This document shows positions 37,091 through 46,440 of a DNA stretch of 64,000 bases, piece after piece. A program made the translations under genes and the position numbers. The DNA lies in the NCBI GenBank assembly GCA_963808965.1, contig CAWEHU010000005.1, forward strand, positions 1 through 64,000, given 5' to 3'. The notes under the pieces are model-generated. The model saw nothing but the letters and a program-made list of their open reading frames with translations, was not told the DNA's origin and made no database searches. This stretch comes from CAWEHU01 sp963808965 (lineage in GTDB: Bacteria; Pseudomonadota; Alphaproteobacteria; Acetobacterales; Acetobacteraceae). How positions within the stretch are numbered: the stretch's first letter is position 1; each line of letters starts with the position of its first letter.

Positions 37091-37315
37091 GCAGGTTACT
37101 GCAACATGAGCGACTTGCTACGCCGAAACAGGCCCCGGAACGAGACTGCGCCATTCTGTTGACTCCGGATGCGGCGAACGTGATTGTAGTTGCCCGGTTG
37201 CGGACGGCTTCTGCAAGCACGCCTTCTCCGGAGCAGTGGCGGCGCCGTCGCGCTCGCGACGCGACGGGAAGCACAGCCACCCCGGATTGAAGCGTATCGA
37301 GGCAAGGATGGCCGG

Positions 37316-38104
37316 ATGAGCTTCATCTCATCGATCAACCCGCTGTACTCGTTGTCAGGGCTGGTGGTCGGCTTGCTGGTCGGACAAACCGGCGTGGGCG
37401 GCGGATCGCTCATGACGCCGCTGCTGATCTTGCTGTTCGGCATTCATCCCGCGACCGCGGTCGGGACCGATCTGTTGTTCGCGGCCATCACCAAGTCGAG
37501 CGGGACCTTGGTGCATGGCCTGAACAAGACGGTGAACTGGCAAGTCACCGGGCGGCTGGCCACCGGCAGCGTTCCCGCGACCGGGGTCACGCTTTTCCTG
37601 GTTTCCTATTTCGACGTGCCGACCGGGGAAGCATCGGTCCTGATCTCGACCATTCTTGGCATCGCCCTGATCCTCACGGCGATATCTCTGATCTTCCGAA
37701 AGCAGGTGCTCATGCTGGCCGCGAGCGGGCTCGACGCGCTGACACCCGCTCGTGTCAAATGGCTCACGGTGCTGACAGGTGCGGTGCTTGGCGTGTTGGT
37801 GTCGCTCTCTTCGGTCGGCGCCGGTGCTCTGGGCGTGACAGCCTTGATTCTGCTTTATCCGCGGATCCCGCTCGCCGAGATCGTCGGGTCCGATATCGCG
37901 CACGCCGTCCCATTGACGCTCTGCGCCGGAATCGGCCACTGGCTGATCGGCTCGGTGGATTGGCCGCTGCTCGGATCGCTGCTGCTGGGCTCGATCCCCG
38001 GCATCATGTTCGGAAGCTTTCTTTCCTCGCGCGTGCCGGAATGGGTCTTGCGGCCCGTGCTCGCCGTCACGCTCATCGTGGTCGGAGGCAAGCTCGTTCT
38101 ATAA
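37316..38104 (+). CDS. TauE/SafE family sulfite/anion exporter
   Basis: Eight or so hydrophobic segments form two halves, each opening with the family signature: GLVVGLLVGQTGVGGGSLMT and GAVLGVLVSLSSVGAGALGV. Such proteins export sulfite, sulfoacetate or related anions, but the substrate is not visible. I chose ATG at 37316 because the upstream frame is not conserved. The stop TAA overlaps the stop of the convergent IMPase gene. Confidence 0.88.
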   Translation: MSFISSINPLYSLSGLVVGLLVGQTGVGGGSLMTPLLILLFGIHPATAVGTDLLFAAITKSSGTLVHGLNKTVNWQVTGRLATGSVPATGVTLFLVSYFDVPTGEASVLISTILGIALILTAISLIFRKQVLMLAASGLDALTPARVKWLTVLTGAVLGVLVSLSSVGAGALGVTALILLYPRIPLAEIVGSDIAHAVPLTLCAGIGHWLIGSVDWPLLGSLLLGSIPGIMFGSFLSSRVPEWVLRPVLAVTLIVVGGKLVL

Positions 38105-38926
38105 GCCGAGCAGCGCCGTTGTCACTGCCTCCCAGGACTCCCGATCGGGCGCGCAGATCAGGCCGCCGGTGGTATCGGTGACAGCGTAAGGACTTCCGTC
38201 GAAACGCGCCGCGTATCCTCCTGCCTCCCGGTAAAGGAGCCAGCCGGGCGCGTGATCCCACGGCATTAGCCTGTTGAAAAACAGGAAGTGGCAAAACCCG
38301 CCGGCGGCGAGACGATAGGCATGTGCCGCGCAGCGGTAATCCCAGCTCGCGGCGATGCGCGGCAGGTTGCGGCAGACGGTGCTTCGGCGCGGCTCCGGCA
38401 GATACCGCCAGGACGTCATGCCGGTCATCTTGGCGAGCGGAACCGGCTCGGCCACGCGCAACTCCGTGCGACGGCCATCGGGCGCCTCTAGCCACGCCCC
38501 CGCGCCTCGCAGGGCCAGCGCCGTGTCGTCCCCCACTGGATCGTGAATCGCCGACGCGACCACTTCGCCGTGCACGATCGCTGCCGCCATGACGCCGAAC
38601 AAAGGCAAGCCCGCGGCGAAATTCGCCGTGCCGTCCACCGGGTCCACGACGAAGGCGAGGTCGGCCCCGGCGAGCGCGCTCAGGATCGACGGATCAGCCG
38701 CCGCGGCTTCCTCACCGACGACGACGCAACCCGGAAAGCGCTGCCGGAGATGGCTGTCGATCACCCGTTCCGCCGCCTCGTCGGCTTCGGTGACGAGATC
38801 GAGCGGCCCGGATTTCATGCGCACGTCGCCTCGGGAGAGATTGCGGAAGCGGGGCATCACCTCCGTGCGGGCGGCGGCACGCAGCAACGCTGCAAGCTCG
38901 GCGAGGTCCTCGGCTGAAAAGCTCAC
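38099..38926 (-). CDS. Inositol monophosphatase family protein
   Basis: The Mg-dependent phosphatase motifs are present: VVGEEAAAAD (metal Glu), FVVDPVDGTANFAAGLPLFG (DPxDGTxN) and MPWDHAPGWLLYREAGG (WDxAPG). It is 275 residues and intact. The family covers inositol monophosphatase, histidinol phosphatase HisN and CysQ. The neighbours do not decide between them. It ends in the TauE gene stop on the other strand, with CTATAA serving both stops. Confidence 0.9.
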   Translation of the reverse strand: MSFSAEDLAELAALLRAAARTEVMPRFRNLSRGDVRMKSGPLDLVTEADEAAERVIDSHLRQRFPGCVVVGEEAAAADPSILSALAGADLAFVVDPVDGTANFAAGLPLFGVMAAAIVHGEVVASAIHDPVGDDTALALRGAGAWLEAPDGRRTELRVAEPVPLAKMTGMTSWRYLPEPRRSTVCRNLPRIAASWDYRCAAHAYRLAAGGFCHFLFFNRLMPWDHAPGWLLYREAGGYAARFDGSPYAVTDTTGGLICAPDRESWEAVTTALLGL

Positions 38927-38961
38927 AGCGGTCCTGAGGCGGCAGGGTGGTGGCGAAAGAA

Positions 38962-38990
38962 AAGGGCCCCGGCAGCCCGCCGGAGCCCTT
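38962..38990 (-). terminator. Intrinsic terminator after the Bax-inhibitor gene
   Basis: The minus-strand transcript reads AAGGGCTCCGGC, loop GGGCT, GCCGGGGCCCTT and then TTCTTTC. The 12-bp stem has a single G-U pair and is followed by a U-rich tail, the best terminator in the window. It separates the gene ending at 39018 from the IMPase gene downstream. Confidence 0.85.
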
Positions 38991-39017
38991 CCTATTTCCG
39001 TTCGGTCGTCGGTCGCG

Positions 39018-39794
39018 TCAGCTGTTGCTGTTGCGGTTGCCGAAGAGCTGCAGGAGCAGCATGAACAGGTTGATGAAGTTCAAGTAGAGGCTCAGCGCGT
39101 CGTAGACGCTGCGCTTGGCCGCCACATCGGTGCCCTCGGCATACGCGTACTGGATGTAGTCGCCCTTGATCCGCTGCGTGTCGTAGGCGGTCAGTCCGGT
39201 GAACACCAACACGCCGATGACACTGATCGCGAATTGCAGCCCGGTGCTGCCGAGGAAGATGTTCACGAGACTCGCCAGCACGATGCCGATCAAGCCCATG
39301 AACAGGAAGTTGCCGAACCGCGACAGGTCGGTCTTCGTGGTGTAACCCCAAAGGCTCACCGCCGCGAAGGTGCCGGCCGTGATGAAGAACACCCGTGCAA
39401 TGGAGTCATGAGCGTAGACCAGGAAGATGTTGGTCATGCTCGCGCCCATAGCGGCGCAGAATGCCCAGTAGAGCGCCTGCGCGGTGCTGTACGAAAGCCG
39501 GCTCACGCCGAAGCTGAGCACCATCACGAAGACCAGCGGGGCGAAGATCGACGCCATCGCGAGGATTGTCGGCTGCCAGACGTAGCCAGCCGGCGTCGCA
39601 ACCTGGTGATAGAACAGGTTGATGAGGCTGGTGTTGGCGACGCCATAGGCGACGATGCCGGTGAGCAGCAGCCCCGAGGTCATCCAGTTGAAGACCCGGA
39701 GCATGTAGGCCCGCAGCCCCGCGTCGAGTGCCGCGGTGGCGGCGGTGGCGCCGGACGCGCCTGGGACAGTCCGATAGTCGGGACTATAGGCCAT
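39018..39794 (-). CDS. Bax inhibitor-1/YccA family membrane protein
   Basis: Seven hydrophobic segments, beginning LRAYMLRVFNWMTSGLLLTG, match the BI-1/YccA family. ALDAGLRAYMLRVFNWM and VFTGLTAYDTQRIKGDYIQY are conserved, the latter holding the aspartates of the calcium-leak/pH site. It ends ALSLYLNFINLFMLLLQLFG. Homology begins at MAYSPDYRTV, so I use ATG 39794 rather than the earlier in-frame start. The family modulates membrane protein quality control and ion leak; the precise role is unclear. Confidence 0.93.
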   Translation of the reverse strand: MAYSPDYRTVPGASGATAATAALDAGLRAYMLRVFNWMTSGLLLTGIVAYGVANTSLINLFYHQVATPAGYVWQPTILAMASIFAPLVFVMVLSFGVSRLSYSTAQALYWAFCAAMGASMTNIFLVYAHDSIARVFFITAGTFAAVSLWGYTTKTDLSRFGNFLFMGLIGIVLASLVNIFLGSTGLQFAISVIGVLVFTGLTAYDTQRIKGDYIQYAYAEGTDVAAKRSVYDALSLYLNFINLFMLLLQLFGNRNSNS

Positions 39795-39839
39795 GATGTG
39801 AGTTTTCCCCTCTTGGGCAAACATGCCCGTGCCGGCTAT

Positions 39840-39869
39840 GTTGTAGATCGCCCGCTACGGTTCAAGCAA
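39840..39869 (-). promoter_or_regulatory. Putative promoter of the Bax-inhibitor gene
   Basis: On the minus strand TTGCTT (39869-39864) and TACAAC (39845-39840) are 18 nt apart, a fair sigma-70 pair located about 46 nt upstream of the ATG. The surrounding 60 nt is more AT-rich than average. Confidence 0.4.
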
Positions 39870-39908
39870 AATCGCGTTAACCTTGGCCGTTGCCGGGTCT
39901 TGTTTTGG

Positions 39909-42423
39909 TCACTCGTTCCGCAGCCAGGGCGCCGCCTTGGCCCTGAGCGCCCCGGCCGTTCCAGCGTAGCCGAACGCTAGCATCAACGCGATGCAGATCA
40001 GTATGGTGGCCGCGAGCGTCCCCGGCAAGAAGACCCACTCCGCCTTCATGACGAAGCGGACCACCCCGAAGCTCGCGGCGGTTCCGACCAACGCGGCTAT
40101 TATCCCCGCGGCCGCGCCCAGGAGGCCGAACTCGACCAGCCACGCCGCCCGGATCTGCCGCCTCGTCGCGCCTAGACTTTTCAAGATTACCGCCTCCTGA
40201 GTGCGACGGCGCTGGCCCGCGGCTACGGCCCCGGCCAGGACCAGCGCGCCCGAGGCGAGGGTCAGGGAACCGGTCGCGGCGAGCGCCGCCGCGATCTTGT
40301 CGAGCAAGCCCGCGACCGCCTGAAGGATCTCGGAGACCAGGATCCCGGTCACGTTCGGCAACGCGTCAGTGACGGCACGCAGCAAGGGCGCCTGGGCGGC
40401 AGGTGCGGCTCGAACCGTGGCGATGTGGGTGTGCGGCGCGTGCTCGAGCAAGCCCGGACTGGCCACCATAACGAAGTTGAGCGCGAGCGAGCGCCACTCG
40501 ATCTCGCGCAGGCTCGCGACCTGGAGATCGATGTCGCGGCCGAGCACGTTCACCCGGATGGTGTCACCGATCTCCACCCCCCAACCCTTCGCGATGCCGG
40601 CATCCAATGAGACGAGCGGCGGGCCTTGGTAATCGGGCGCCCACCAGCTTCCGGCGACGATCCGCGTCCCTTCCGGCGGCGTCGCCGCGTAAGTCAGGCC
40701 GCGATCGCCTCGAAGCGCCCATCGTGTTTCCGGCGTGGCCTGCACCTGATCGGCGGGAATCCCCTTCACGGCGACCACGCGTGCCCGAAGGCTCGGCACT
40801 TCCTTCAGATCCGCGGTCCCCGGCTGGCCTCGGACCGAGCGCCTCGAACCGGGGCAACTGATCATTCTGAATGTCGACGAAATAGAAGCTCGGCGCATTC
40901 GCCGGCATCTGCTCGGCTACCTCCCGGCGCACGTTCCCCTGAATGAGCGCGACCGCCGCGAGAGTGGAGAGGCCGAGACCGACCGATACCAGCAGCAGAG
41001 GCGTCGCGGAGCCGGGCCGGTGGAGATTGGCCACCCCGAGCCGTGCCCAGGGTGCGTTGAGCCGAGGGGCGGTACGCGCCGCCGCCATCAACCCGGCGCT
41101 TCCGGCGCGGAACAGGGCCAAGGTGCCCAGTGCGGCGGCGCAGAACCAAAGCGCGAAAACCCGATCGGGCGATGCCAGCACGGTCAAACCGGCCAGGAGC
41201 AATGCCACCACGGCGTTCGCCGCGATCAGCCACGGCTCCGGCCAGACCCGATCTGGAAGGACGGATTGGCGGAATAATGCAGCGCCGGGGATGCGGGCGG
41301 CGCGGCCGAGAGGCCAGAGCACGAAGGCGCCCGCGGTCAGCAGCCCGAACCCGGCGGCCAACGCCAGGGGACCCGCGAACAGCCCGAATTGCGGCGCGAC
41401 GGGCAGCAGATCCCTCAGCAGATAGCCCGCGATCGGCGGCAGCACCGCTCCGGCGGCGAGGCCGATCACGATTCCCCCCAGCGTCAGCGCCATCACCTGG
41501 AGCAGATAGACGGCCAAGACGAGCCGTGCCGACGCGCCCAGGCAACGGAGGGTGGCGATGGTGCCGGCCCTGGCCTCGAGCCAGGCACGCACGCCATTCG
41601 CGGCGCCGATGCCGCCGACCAGCAACGCAGTCAGCCCGACCAGCGTCATGAACAGGCCAGTCCGATCGATGAAGCGGGTCACGCCCGGCGCCGCGTTGCG
41701 CGAATCGCGAATGCGCCAGCCCTGGTCGGGGAAGGCGGTGCGCAGATCGGCCGCGACCGCCACGGCATCGCTTCCGGGCGGCAGCGCCACCCGCATCGCG
41801 TGCTCGACGATCGAGCCGGGCGCGATCAGGCCCGTGGACGGAAGAACGGCCGCGGAAATGATGGCCCGCGGCGCTAGGGCGGCGGCGCCGGCCACGCGAT
41901 CCGGCTCCAGCGCCAGGACGCCCCGGACGGTCAGCGTCGCGTTGCCGAGCCGAACCTCGCCGCCTTGCTTCAGCCCGAGCCGGTCGAGCACCACGCGCTG
42001 CGCCACGAGCCCGTAGCGTCCGCCGCGTAACCCCAAAGCCTCCGACACCGGCTGGGAGGGCTCGAGGCCAGGCTCGCCCACCAGCGGCCAGGCGGGATCG
42101 ACCGCCTTCAGCTCGATCAATTGCCGCTCGCCCGAGGGGGCCACGAGCATCGACCGCATGAACACGATCTGGGAGAGACGGCCACCCCTCGCCGCGAGCC
42201 ACGCGCGGACGGTCTCGGGCAAGGCCTGCGCGCCGCTCTCGATCTCCAGATCGCCCCCGAGGAGCTGTCTTCCGTCGGCGGCCAGGCCGCGATCGACCGC
42301 CTCGCGCAACGACCCCACGCCCGCGATCACACCGACCCCGAGTGCGAGACAGGCCAGCACGATCCTGAGCCCGCGCACCCCGGTCCGCAGTTCCCGTCCT
42401 GCAAGACGGAGGGCGAGGATCAC
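39909..42423 (-). CDS. ABC transporter permease, YbbP/FtsX-type, one frameshift
   Basis: An N-terminal membrane segment (IVLACLALGVGVIAGVGSLR) and a large periplasmic domain are followed by FtsX cores: TALLVGGIGAANGVRAWLEA and, near the end, AGQRRRTQEAVILKSLGATR. About ten membrane segments fit the YbbP family of mechanotransmission-type ABC proteins. An extra base near 40837 breaks the frame after QLPRFEAL; the repair reads VRGQPGTADLKEVPS. The length is 3n+1. The start overlaps the stop of the ATPase gene, giving a YbbA-YbbP unit. Next to tesA this is the conserved ybbAP/tesA neighbourhood. Confidence 0.9.
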
Positions 42424-43172
42424 GCGAAGGACCCGGCCGGGATGCCGGGGGCGACCCCGTCATCGAGCACCCGCCCGTCGGCGAGCCGGACCCGCCTTCC
42501 GCAGCGGTCCGCGAGCGACGGATCGTGCGTGATGAGGAGCAGCGTGGTCCCGGCGCGTTCGCGCAACCCGAACAGTAGGTCGATGACCGCCTCGCCGGTC
42601 GCCTGGTCCAGGTTGCCGGTCGGCTCGTCCGCGAGCAGCAACAGCGGCTCGGAGACGAAGGCGCGCGCCAAGGCGACACGCTGTTGCTCGCCCCCGGAAA
42701 GCTGGCCCGGCAGGTGCGTAAGCCGATGGCCGAGCCCGACGGCTCCGAGGATCGAAATCGCGCGATCCGCTGCGTCCGCCACACCCGCGAGTTCCAGCGG
42801 CACGGAGACGTTCTCGAGCGCCGTCATGGTGGGAATGAGGTGGAAAGCCTGGAATACGATGCCGATCGCGTCGCGCCTCAGCCGCGCGAGCGCATCCTCA
42901 TCCATGCCAGCGAGTTCGCGCCCGGCCACGCGCACGCTGCCTCCGCTTGGCCGTTCCAGGCCCGCTAGCACCATGAGGAGGCTCGTCTTGCCCGAGCCGG
43001 ACGGGCCGACGATGCCGACCGCCTCCCCGCGCTGCACGTCCAAGTCGATGCCGCGCAAAATGTTGACCGGCCCGGCTGCGGAAGGCAGGGTCAAATGCAG
43101 GTCGCGGACCTGGACGACCCGTTCGTTCGGGGAGTCGGTGGCCGTTAGCGGTGGCGTCGGAAGAGCATCCAT
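42420..43172 (-). CDS. ABC transporter ATP-binding protein, YbbA/LolD-like
   Basis: The ATPase shows Walker A VGPSGSGKTSLLMVLAGLER, Q-loop FQAFHLIP, signature LPGQLSGGEQQRVALARAF, Walker B LLLLADEPTGNLD and the H-loop ITHDPSLADR. The FQAFHLIPTMTALENV segment is typical of the MacB/LolD/YbbA type. I use the ATG at 43172; the frame runs further upstream without homology. Its ATG shares two bases with the divergent tesA ATG. It pairs with the downstream permease, and its function is probably envelope-related. Confidence 0.92.
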   Translation of the reverse strand: MDALPTPPLTATDSPNERVVQVRDLHLTLPSAAGPVNILRGIDLDVQRGEAVGIVGPSGSGKTSLLMVLAGLERPSGGSVRVAGRELAGMDEDALARLRRDAIGIVFQAFHLIPTMTALENVSVPLELAGVADAADRAISILGAVGLGHRLTHLPGQLSGGEQQRVALARAFVSEPLLLLADEPTGNLDQATGEAVIDLLFGLRERAGTTLLLITHDPSLADRCGRRVRLADGRVLDDGVAPGIPAGSFA

Positions 43173-43830
43173 GGCGGCAGGATATGGCCCCCTTCCCCGG
43201 CTTCGGAATGCCGGGCTGGCCGCCCTCTGTGCAATACTGCTGGTCGTCGCGGGGCCGGTTCGCGCGGCCGCCGTGCGCATCCTGGTGCTCGGGGATTCGC
43301 TCACCGCCGGCTATGGGCTGCCGCACGAGGAGGGCTTCCAAGCTCAGCTCCAGGCGGCGCTGAAGGCGCGGGGCCACGACGTGCAGCTGGTCGACGCCGC
43401 GGTCTCCGGGGACACAACCGCGGGGGGAAGGGCGCGGCTCGACTGGGCGCTCGCGGACAAACCGGACGCCGCGATCGTCGAACTCGGCGCGAATGACGGG
43501 CTGCGCGGCCTGGACCCGCGGCAGATGGAAACGAATTTGTCGGCGATTCTGGATGCCCTCGCGGCTAGGCACATTCCGGTGCTGCTGTCCGGCATGTACG
43601 CGCCACCCAATCTCGGCCCCGAATACGGCCATGCGTTCCGTGCCGTATTTGACCGGCTCAGCCGGCGGCCGGGCATTCTCTACGACCCGTTTTTTCTCGA
43701 AGGTGTTGCGGGCGATGCGCGGCTGAACCAGCCTGACGGCATCCACCCCGGCCCGGCGGGCGTGAAGCGCATCGTCGCCCGTCTCGTGCCCGAGGTGGAA
43801 CGGCTGATCGCGGAGGTCGGGCGGGAATGA
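43171..43830 (+). CDS. tesA: Arylesterase/acyl-CoA thioesterase I, SGNH hydrolase
   Basis: TesA is a periplasmic SGNH/GDSL hydrolase active on acyl-CoAs and esters. A signal peptide (LAALCAILLVVAGPVRAA) precedes LVLGDSLTAGYGLP (catalytic Ser), DAAVSGDTTAGG (Gly block), VELGANDGLRG (Asn block) and NQPDGIHPGPAG (Asp-His). The protein is about 219 residues. The ATG at 43171 overlaps the divergent ybbA ATG. An in-frame GTG at 43138 is an alternative. It is first in a run of overlapping genes ending with the uracil-DNA glycosylase gene. Confidence 0.92.
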   Translation: MAAGYGPLPRLRNAGLAALCAILLVVAGPVRAAAVRILVLGDSLTAGYGLPHEEGFQAQLQAALKARGHDVQLVDAAVSGDTTAGGRARLDWALADKPDAAIVELGANDGLRGLDPRQMETNLSAILDALAARHIPVLLSGMYAPPNLGPEYGHAFRAVFDRLSRRPGILYDPFFLEGVAGDARLNQPDGIHPGPAGVKRIVARLVPEVERLIAEVGRE

Positions 43831-44360
43831 GGCTCTTCGTCGGTCTCGAACTGCCTTGGGAGCTCAAGCAGCGGCTCGCGATGCTGGCCGGCGGCCTACC
43901 CGGCGCGCGCTGGGTGCCGGTCGAGAACTATCACCTGACGCTGCGGTTCATCGGCGAGACCCCCTCGCACCGGGCGGAGGAGATCGATCACGCCCTCTCC
44001 GCCCTGCGCGCCCGAGGCTTTCCGCTCACGCTGGCGGGGGTGGGCACGTTCCATAAGGCCGGGCGCACGACCGCGCTCTGGGCCGGAGTAGAGCGCCATC
44101 CCCAACTCGATCTGTTGCAAAGCAAGATCGAAACCGCCTTGCAGCGCGCCGGACTCGAACCCGAGCGGCGGCGCTTCGCCCCGCATGTCACGCTCGCGCG
44201 GCTCGACAATGCGCCGGAGGCGAAGCTCGCCGCCTTCGTGCAAGCTCACAACCTGTTTCGCGTGGAGCCCGTCGCCGTGGAGCACTTCACGCTGTTCAGC
44301 TCTCGGTTGGGCAAGGAGCAGTCGGTCTATACCGCCGAGGCCGAGTACGAACTCGCATGA
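43827..44360 (+). CDS. thpR: RNA 2',3'-cyclic phosphodiesterase ThpR
   Basis: ThpR opens 2',3'-cyclic phosphates of RNA and belongs to the 2H phosphoesterases. Both HxTx motifs are present: NYHLTLRFIGE (residues 34-44) and FAPHVTLARLD. The start MRLFVGLELPWELKQRLA is typical and the length, 177 residues, is normal. The start overlaps the tesA stop (ATGA), indicating coupling. Confidence 0.93.
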   Translation: MRLFVGLELPWELKQRLAMLAGGLPGARWVPVENYHLTLRFIGETPSHRAEEIDHALSALRARGFPLTLAGVGTFHKAGRTTALWAGVERHPQLDLLQSKIETALQRAGLEPERRRFAPHVTLARLDNAPEAKLAAFVQAHNLFRVEPVAVEHFTLFSSRLGKEQSVYTAEAEYELA

Positions 44361-45067
44361 CGCCGCCCGCGATCGTGGTGCTGACCGGCGCCGGGATAAG
44401 CCGCGAATCAGGCCTCTCCACGTTCCGCGACGCGGACGGCATCTGGGCGAAGGTGCGGATCGAGGACGTCGCGACTCCTGATGCGTTCCGGCGCGATCCC
44501 GCGCGTGTTCATGCCTTCTACAACGCTCGCCGGCGCCAGCTCGCCGACCCGGAGATCGCGCCCAACGCCGCGCACCACGCGCTCGCCGAACTGGAACGGC
44601 GCTGGCCCGGCGATTTTCTCCTCGTCACTCAGAACGTGGACGATCTGCACGAGCGCGCCGGCAGCCGCAAGCTCTTGCACATGCACGGCGCGCTGGGGGA
44701 CGCACGGTGCCTGTACTGTGACGCCGTGCATCCGTGGAGCGTGGATCTCGACACGCGAACGGCCTGCCCGGCCTGCGCGGCTGCGGGCGGGATGCGTCCC
44801 GATGTCGTGTGGTTTGGCGAAATGCCGATGCACATGGAGCGGATCGACGCGACGCTGTCACGCTGCGGCCTGTTCGTTGCGATCGGGACTTCCGGCAGCG
44901 TCTATCCGGCTGCCGGGTTCGTGGACCAGGTGCGCGGCCAGGCCGAGACGGTCGAGCTCAATCTCCAGCCTTCCGAGATCGCCGGCCTGTTCGATCGCGG
45001 CGAATACGGACCAGCGACTGAGATCGTCCCGGCATTCGTGCGAGGGCTGCTCGCGCGTTGGAATTGA
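44357..45067 (+). CDS. cobB: NAD-dependent protein deacylase, sirtuin class III
   Basis: CobB removes acyl groups from lysines using NAD. GAGISRESGLSTFRDADGIW, TQNVDDLHERAG and LLHMHGALGDARCLYCD give the NAD pocket and catalytic His. Zinc cysteines are CLYC and CPACAAAGG. YNARRRQL matches the class III Tyr/Arg motif, which favours succinyl/malonyl substrates. It is 236 residues and intact. The ATG overlaps the thpR stop. Confidence 0.94.
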   Translation: MTPPAIVVLTGAGISRESGLSTFRDADGIWAKVRIEDVATPDAFRRDPARVHAFYNARRRQLADPEIAPNAAHHALAELERRWPGDFLLVTQNVDDLHERAGSRKLLHMHGALGDARCLYCDAVHPWSVDLDTRTACPACAAAGGMRPDVVWFGEMPMHMERIDATLSRCGLFVAIGTSGSVYPAAGFVDQVRGQAETVELNLQPSEIAGLFDRGEYGPATEIVPAFVRGLLARWN

Positions 45068-46440
45068 GTGCCGCCTCCGGCCACGGCGTTTCTATCGGCC
45101 AGGCGTTTCGCGTCTGGCTGCGCGTGGCGGCGCTTTCGTTCGGCGGGCCGGCGGGACAGATCGCCGTCATGCATCGCATCCTCGTTGAGGAAAAGCGCTG
45201 GATCGGCGAAGCGCGGTTCCTGCACGCACTAAGCTACTGCACGCTGCTCCCCGGTCCGGAAGCAACGCAGCTCGCGATTTATATCGGCTGGCTGATGCAC
45301 CGCACGCGGGGCGGCGTGATGGCGGGCACTCTGTTCGTGCTTCCGGGCATCGTCGCCTTGATGGCCTTGAGCTACCTCTACGCCGGCTGGGGGAAGCTCG
45401 GGCCGGTAGCGGCGTTGTTCTTCGGGCTGAAATCGGCGGTCCTCGCCGTGGTGCTCGCGGCGGTGCTCCGCATCGGCTCCAAGGCGCTCCGGAGCCGCGC
45501 GCTCGTGATCCTTGCCGCGGCGGCCTTCATCAGCATTTTTTTCGCCAATGTTCCATTTCCGGTAATCGTGCTCGGCGCCGGACTGATCGGCTATCTCGAG
45601 ACCCGGCGCGGCTCGACTTCGTTCCAGGCGAGCGGTAGCCACACGCTTGGTCCGGGAGGGCTGACACGTCAGGCGGGAAGCCTGCTCGGGGAGGAGTTGC
45701 CCGATCACGCCCGCCCGAACGCCGCGCGTGCGCTGCGGGCGGGGAGCGTCTGTCTCGCGCTCTGGCTCGCACCGGTCATCGCCGTGCTCGCGCTGCTCGG
45801 GGCGCAAGATACATTCACCAATATCGCGGTGTTCTTCACGAAGATGGCCGTGGTGAGCTTCGGCGGCGCCTATGCCGTGCTGGCCTATGTCGCGCAGCAG
45901 GCGGTCGAGCATTACCACTGGCTTCGGCCCGGCGAGATGCTGGATGGGCTCGGTCTGGCCGAAACGACACCGGGACCGCTCATCATGGTCACGCAGTTCG
46001 TCGGCTTCATGGCGGCATACCGCGATCCCGGTGAGCTGCGCCCGATGCTGGCGGGGACGCTCGGCGGATTGCTGACCACCTGGGTCACGTTCGCGCCCTG
46101 CTTCCTGTGGATTTTTTTGGGTGCTCCGTTCATCGAGCGATTGCGCGGCGACCGCGCGCTCAGCGGCGCGCTATCCGCCGTCACCGCGGCGGTGGTTGGC
46201 GTAATTCTCAATCTCGCGGTGTGGTTCGCCCTGCACACTTGGTTCCGCGAACTATATCCGGTCCACGTGGCGATCCTCTCGTTCGACGCGCCCGTGCTCC
46301 GGAGCCTCGATCCCTGGGCCCTGGTACTTTCCGCGGCGGCGTTGCTCGCGATCTTCCGCTTCAAGACCGGCATGATTTCCACGCTGCTCGGCTGCTCCGT
46401 CATCGGCGTTCTTCTATTTCTGATCGGCGTGGTCCAGTGA
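45058..46440 (+). CDS. chrA: Chromate transporter ChrA
   Basis: ChrA exports chromate from the cytoplasm. Two homologous CHR halves are visible: VAALSFGGPAGQIAVMHRIL with LSYCTLLPGPEATQLAIYIG, and MAVVSFGGAYAVLAYVAQQA with GLGLAETTPGPLIMVTQFVG. About ten to twelve membrane segments fit a long-chain ChrA of 460 residues. The TTG start overlaps the cobB stop by 10 nt. Co-transcription with cobB and a DNA glycosylase gene is unusual but may be only operon packing. Confidence 0.93.
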   Translation: MELSAASGHGVSIGQAFRVWLRVAALSFGGPAGQIAVMHRILVEEKRWIGEARFLHALSYCTLLPGPEATQLAIYIGWLMHRTRGGVMAGTLFVLPGIVALMALSYLYAGWGKLGPVAALFFGLKSAVLAVVLAAVLRIGSKALRSRALVILAAAAFISIFFANVPFPVIVLGAGLIGYLETRRGSTSFQASGSHTLGPGGLTRQAGSLLGEELPDHARPNAARALRAGSVCLALWLAPVIAVLALLGAQDTFTNIAVFFTKMAVVSFGGAYAVLAYVAQQAVEHYHWLRPGEMLDGLGLAETTPGPLIMVTQFVGFMAAYRDPGELRPMLAGTLGGLLTTWVTFAPCFLWIFLGAPFIERLRGDRALSGALSAVTAAVVGVILNLAVWFALHTWFRELYPVHVAILSFDAPVLRSLDPWALVLSAAALLAIFRFKTGMISTLLGCSVIGVLLFLIGVVQ

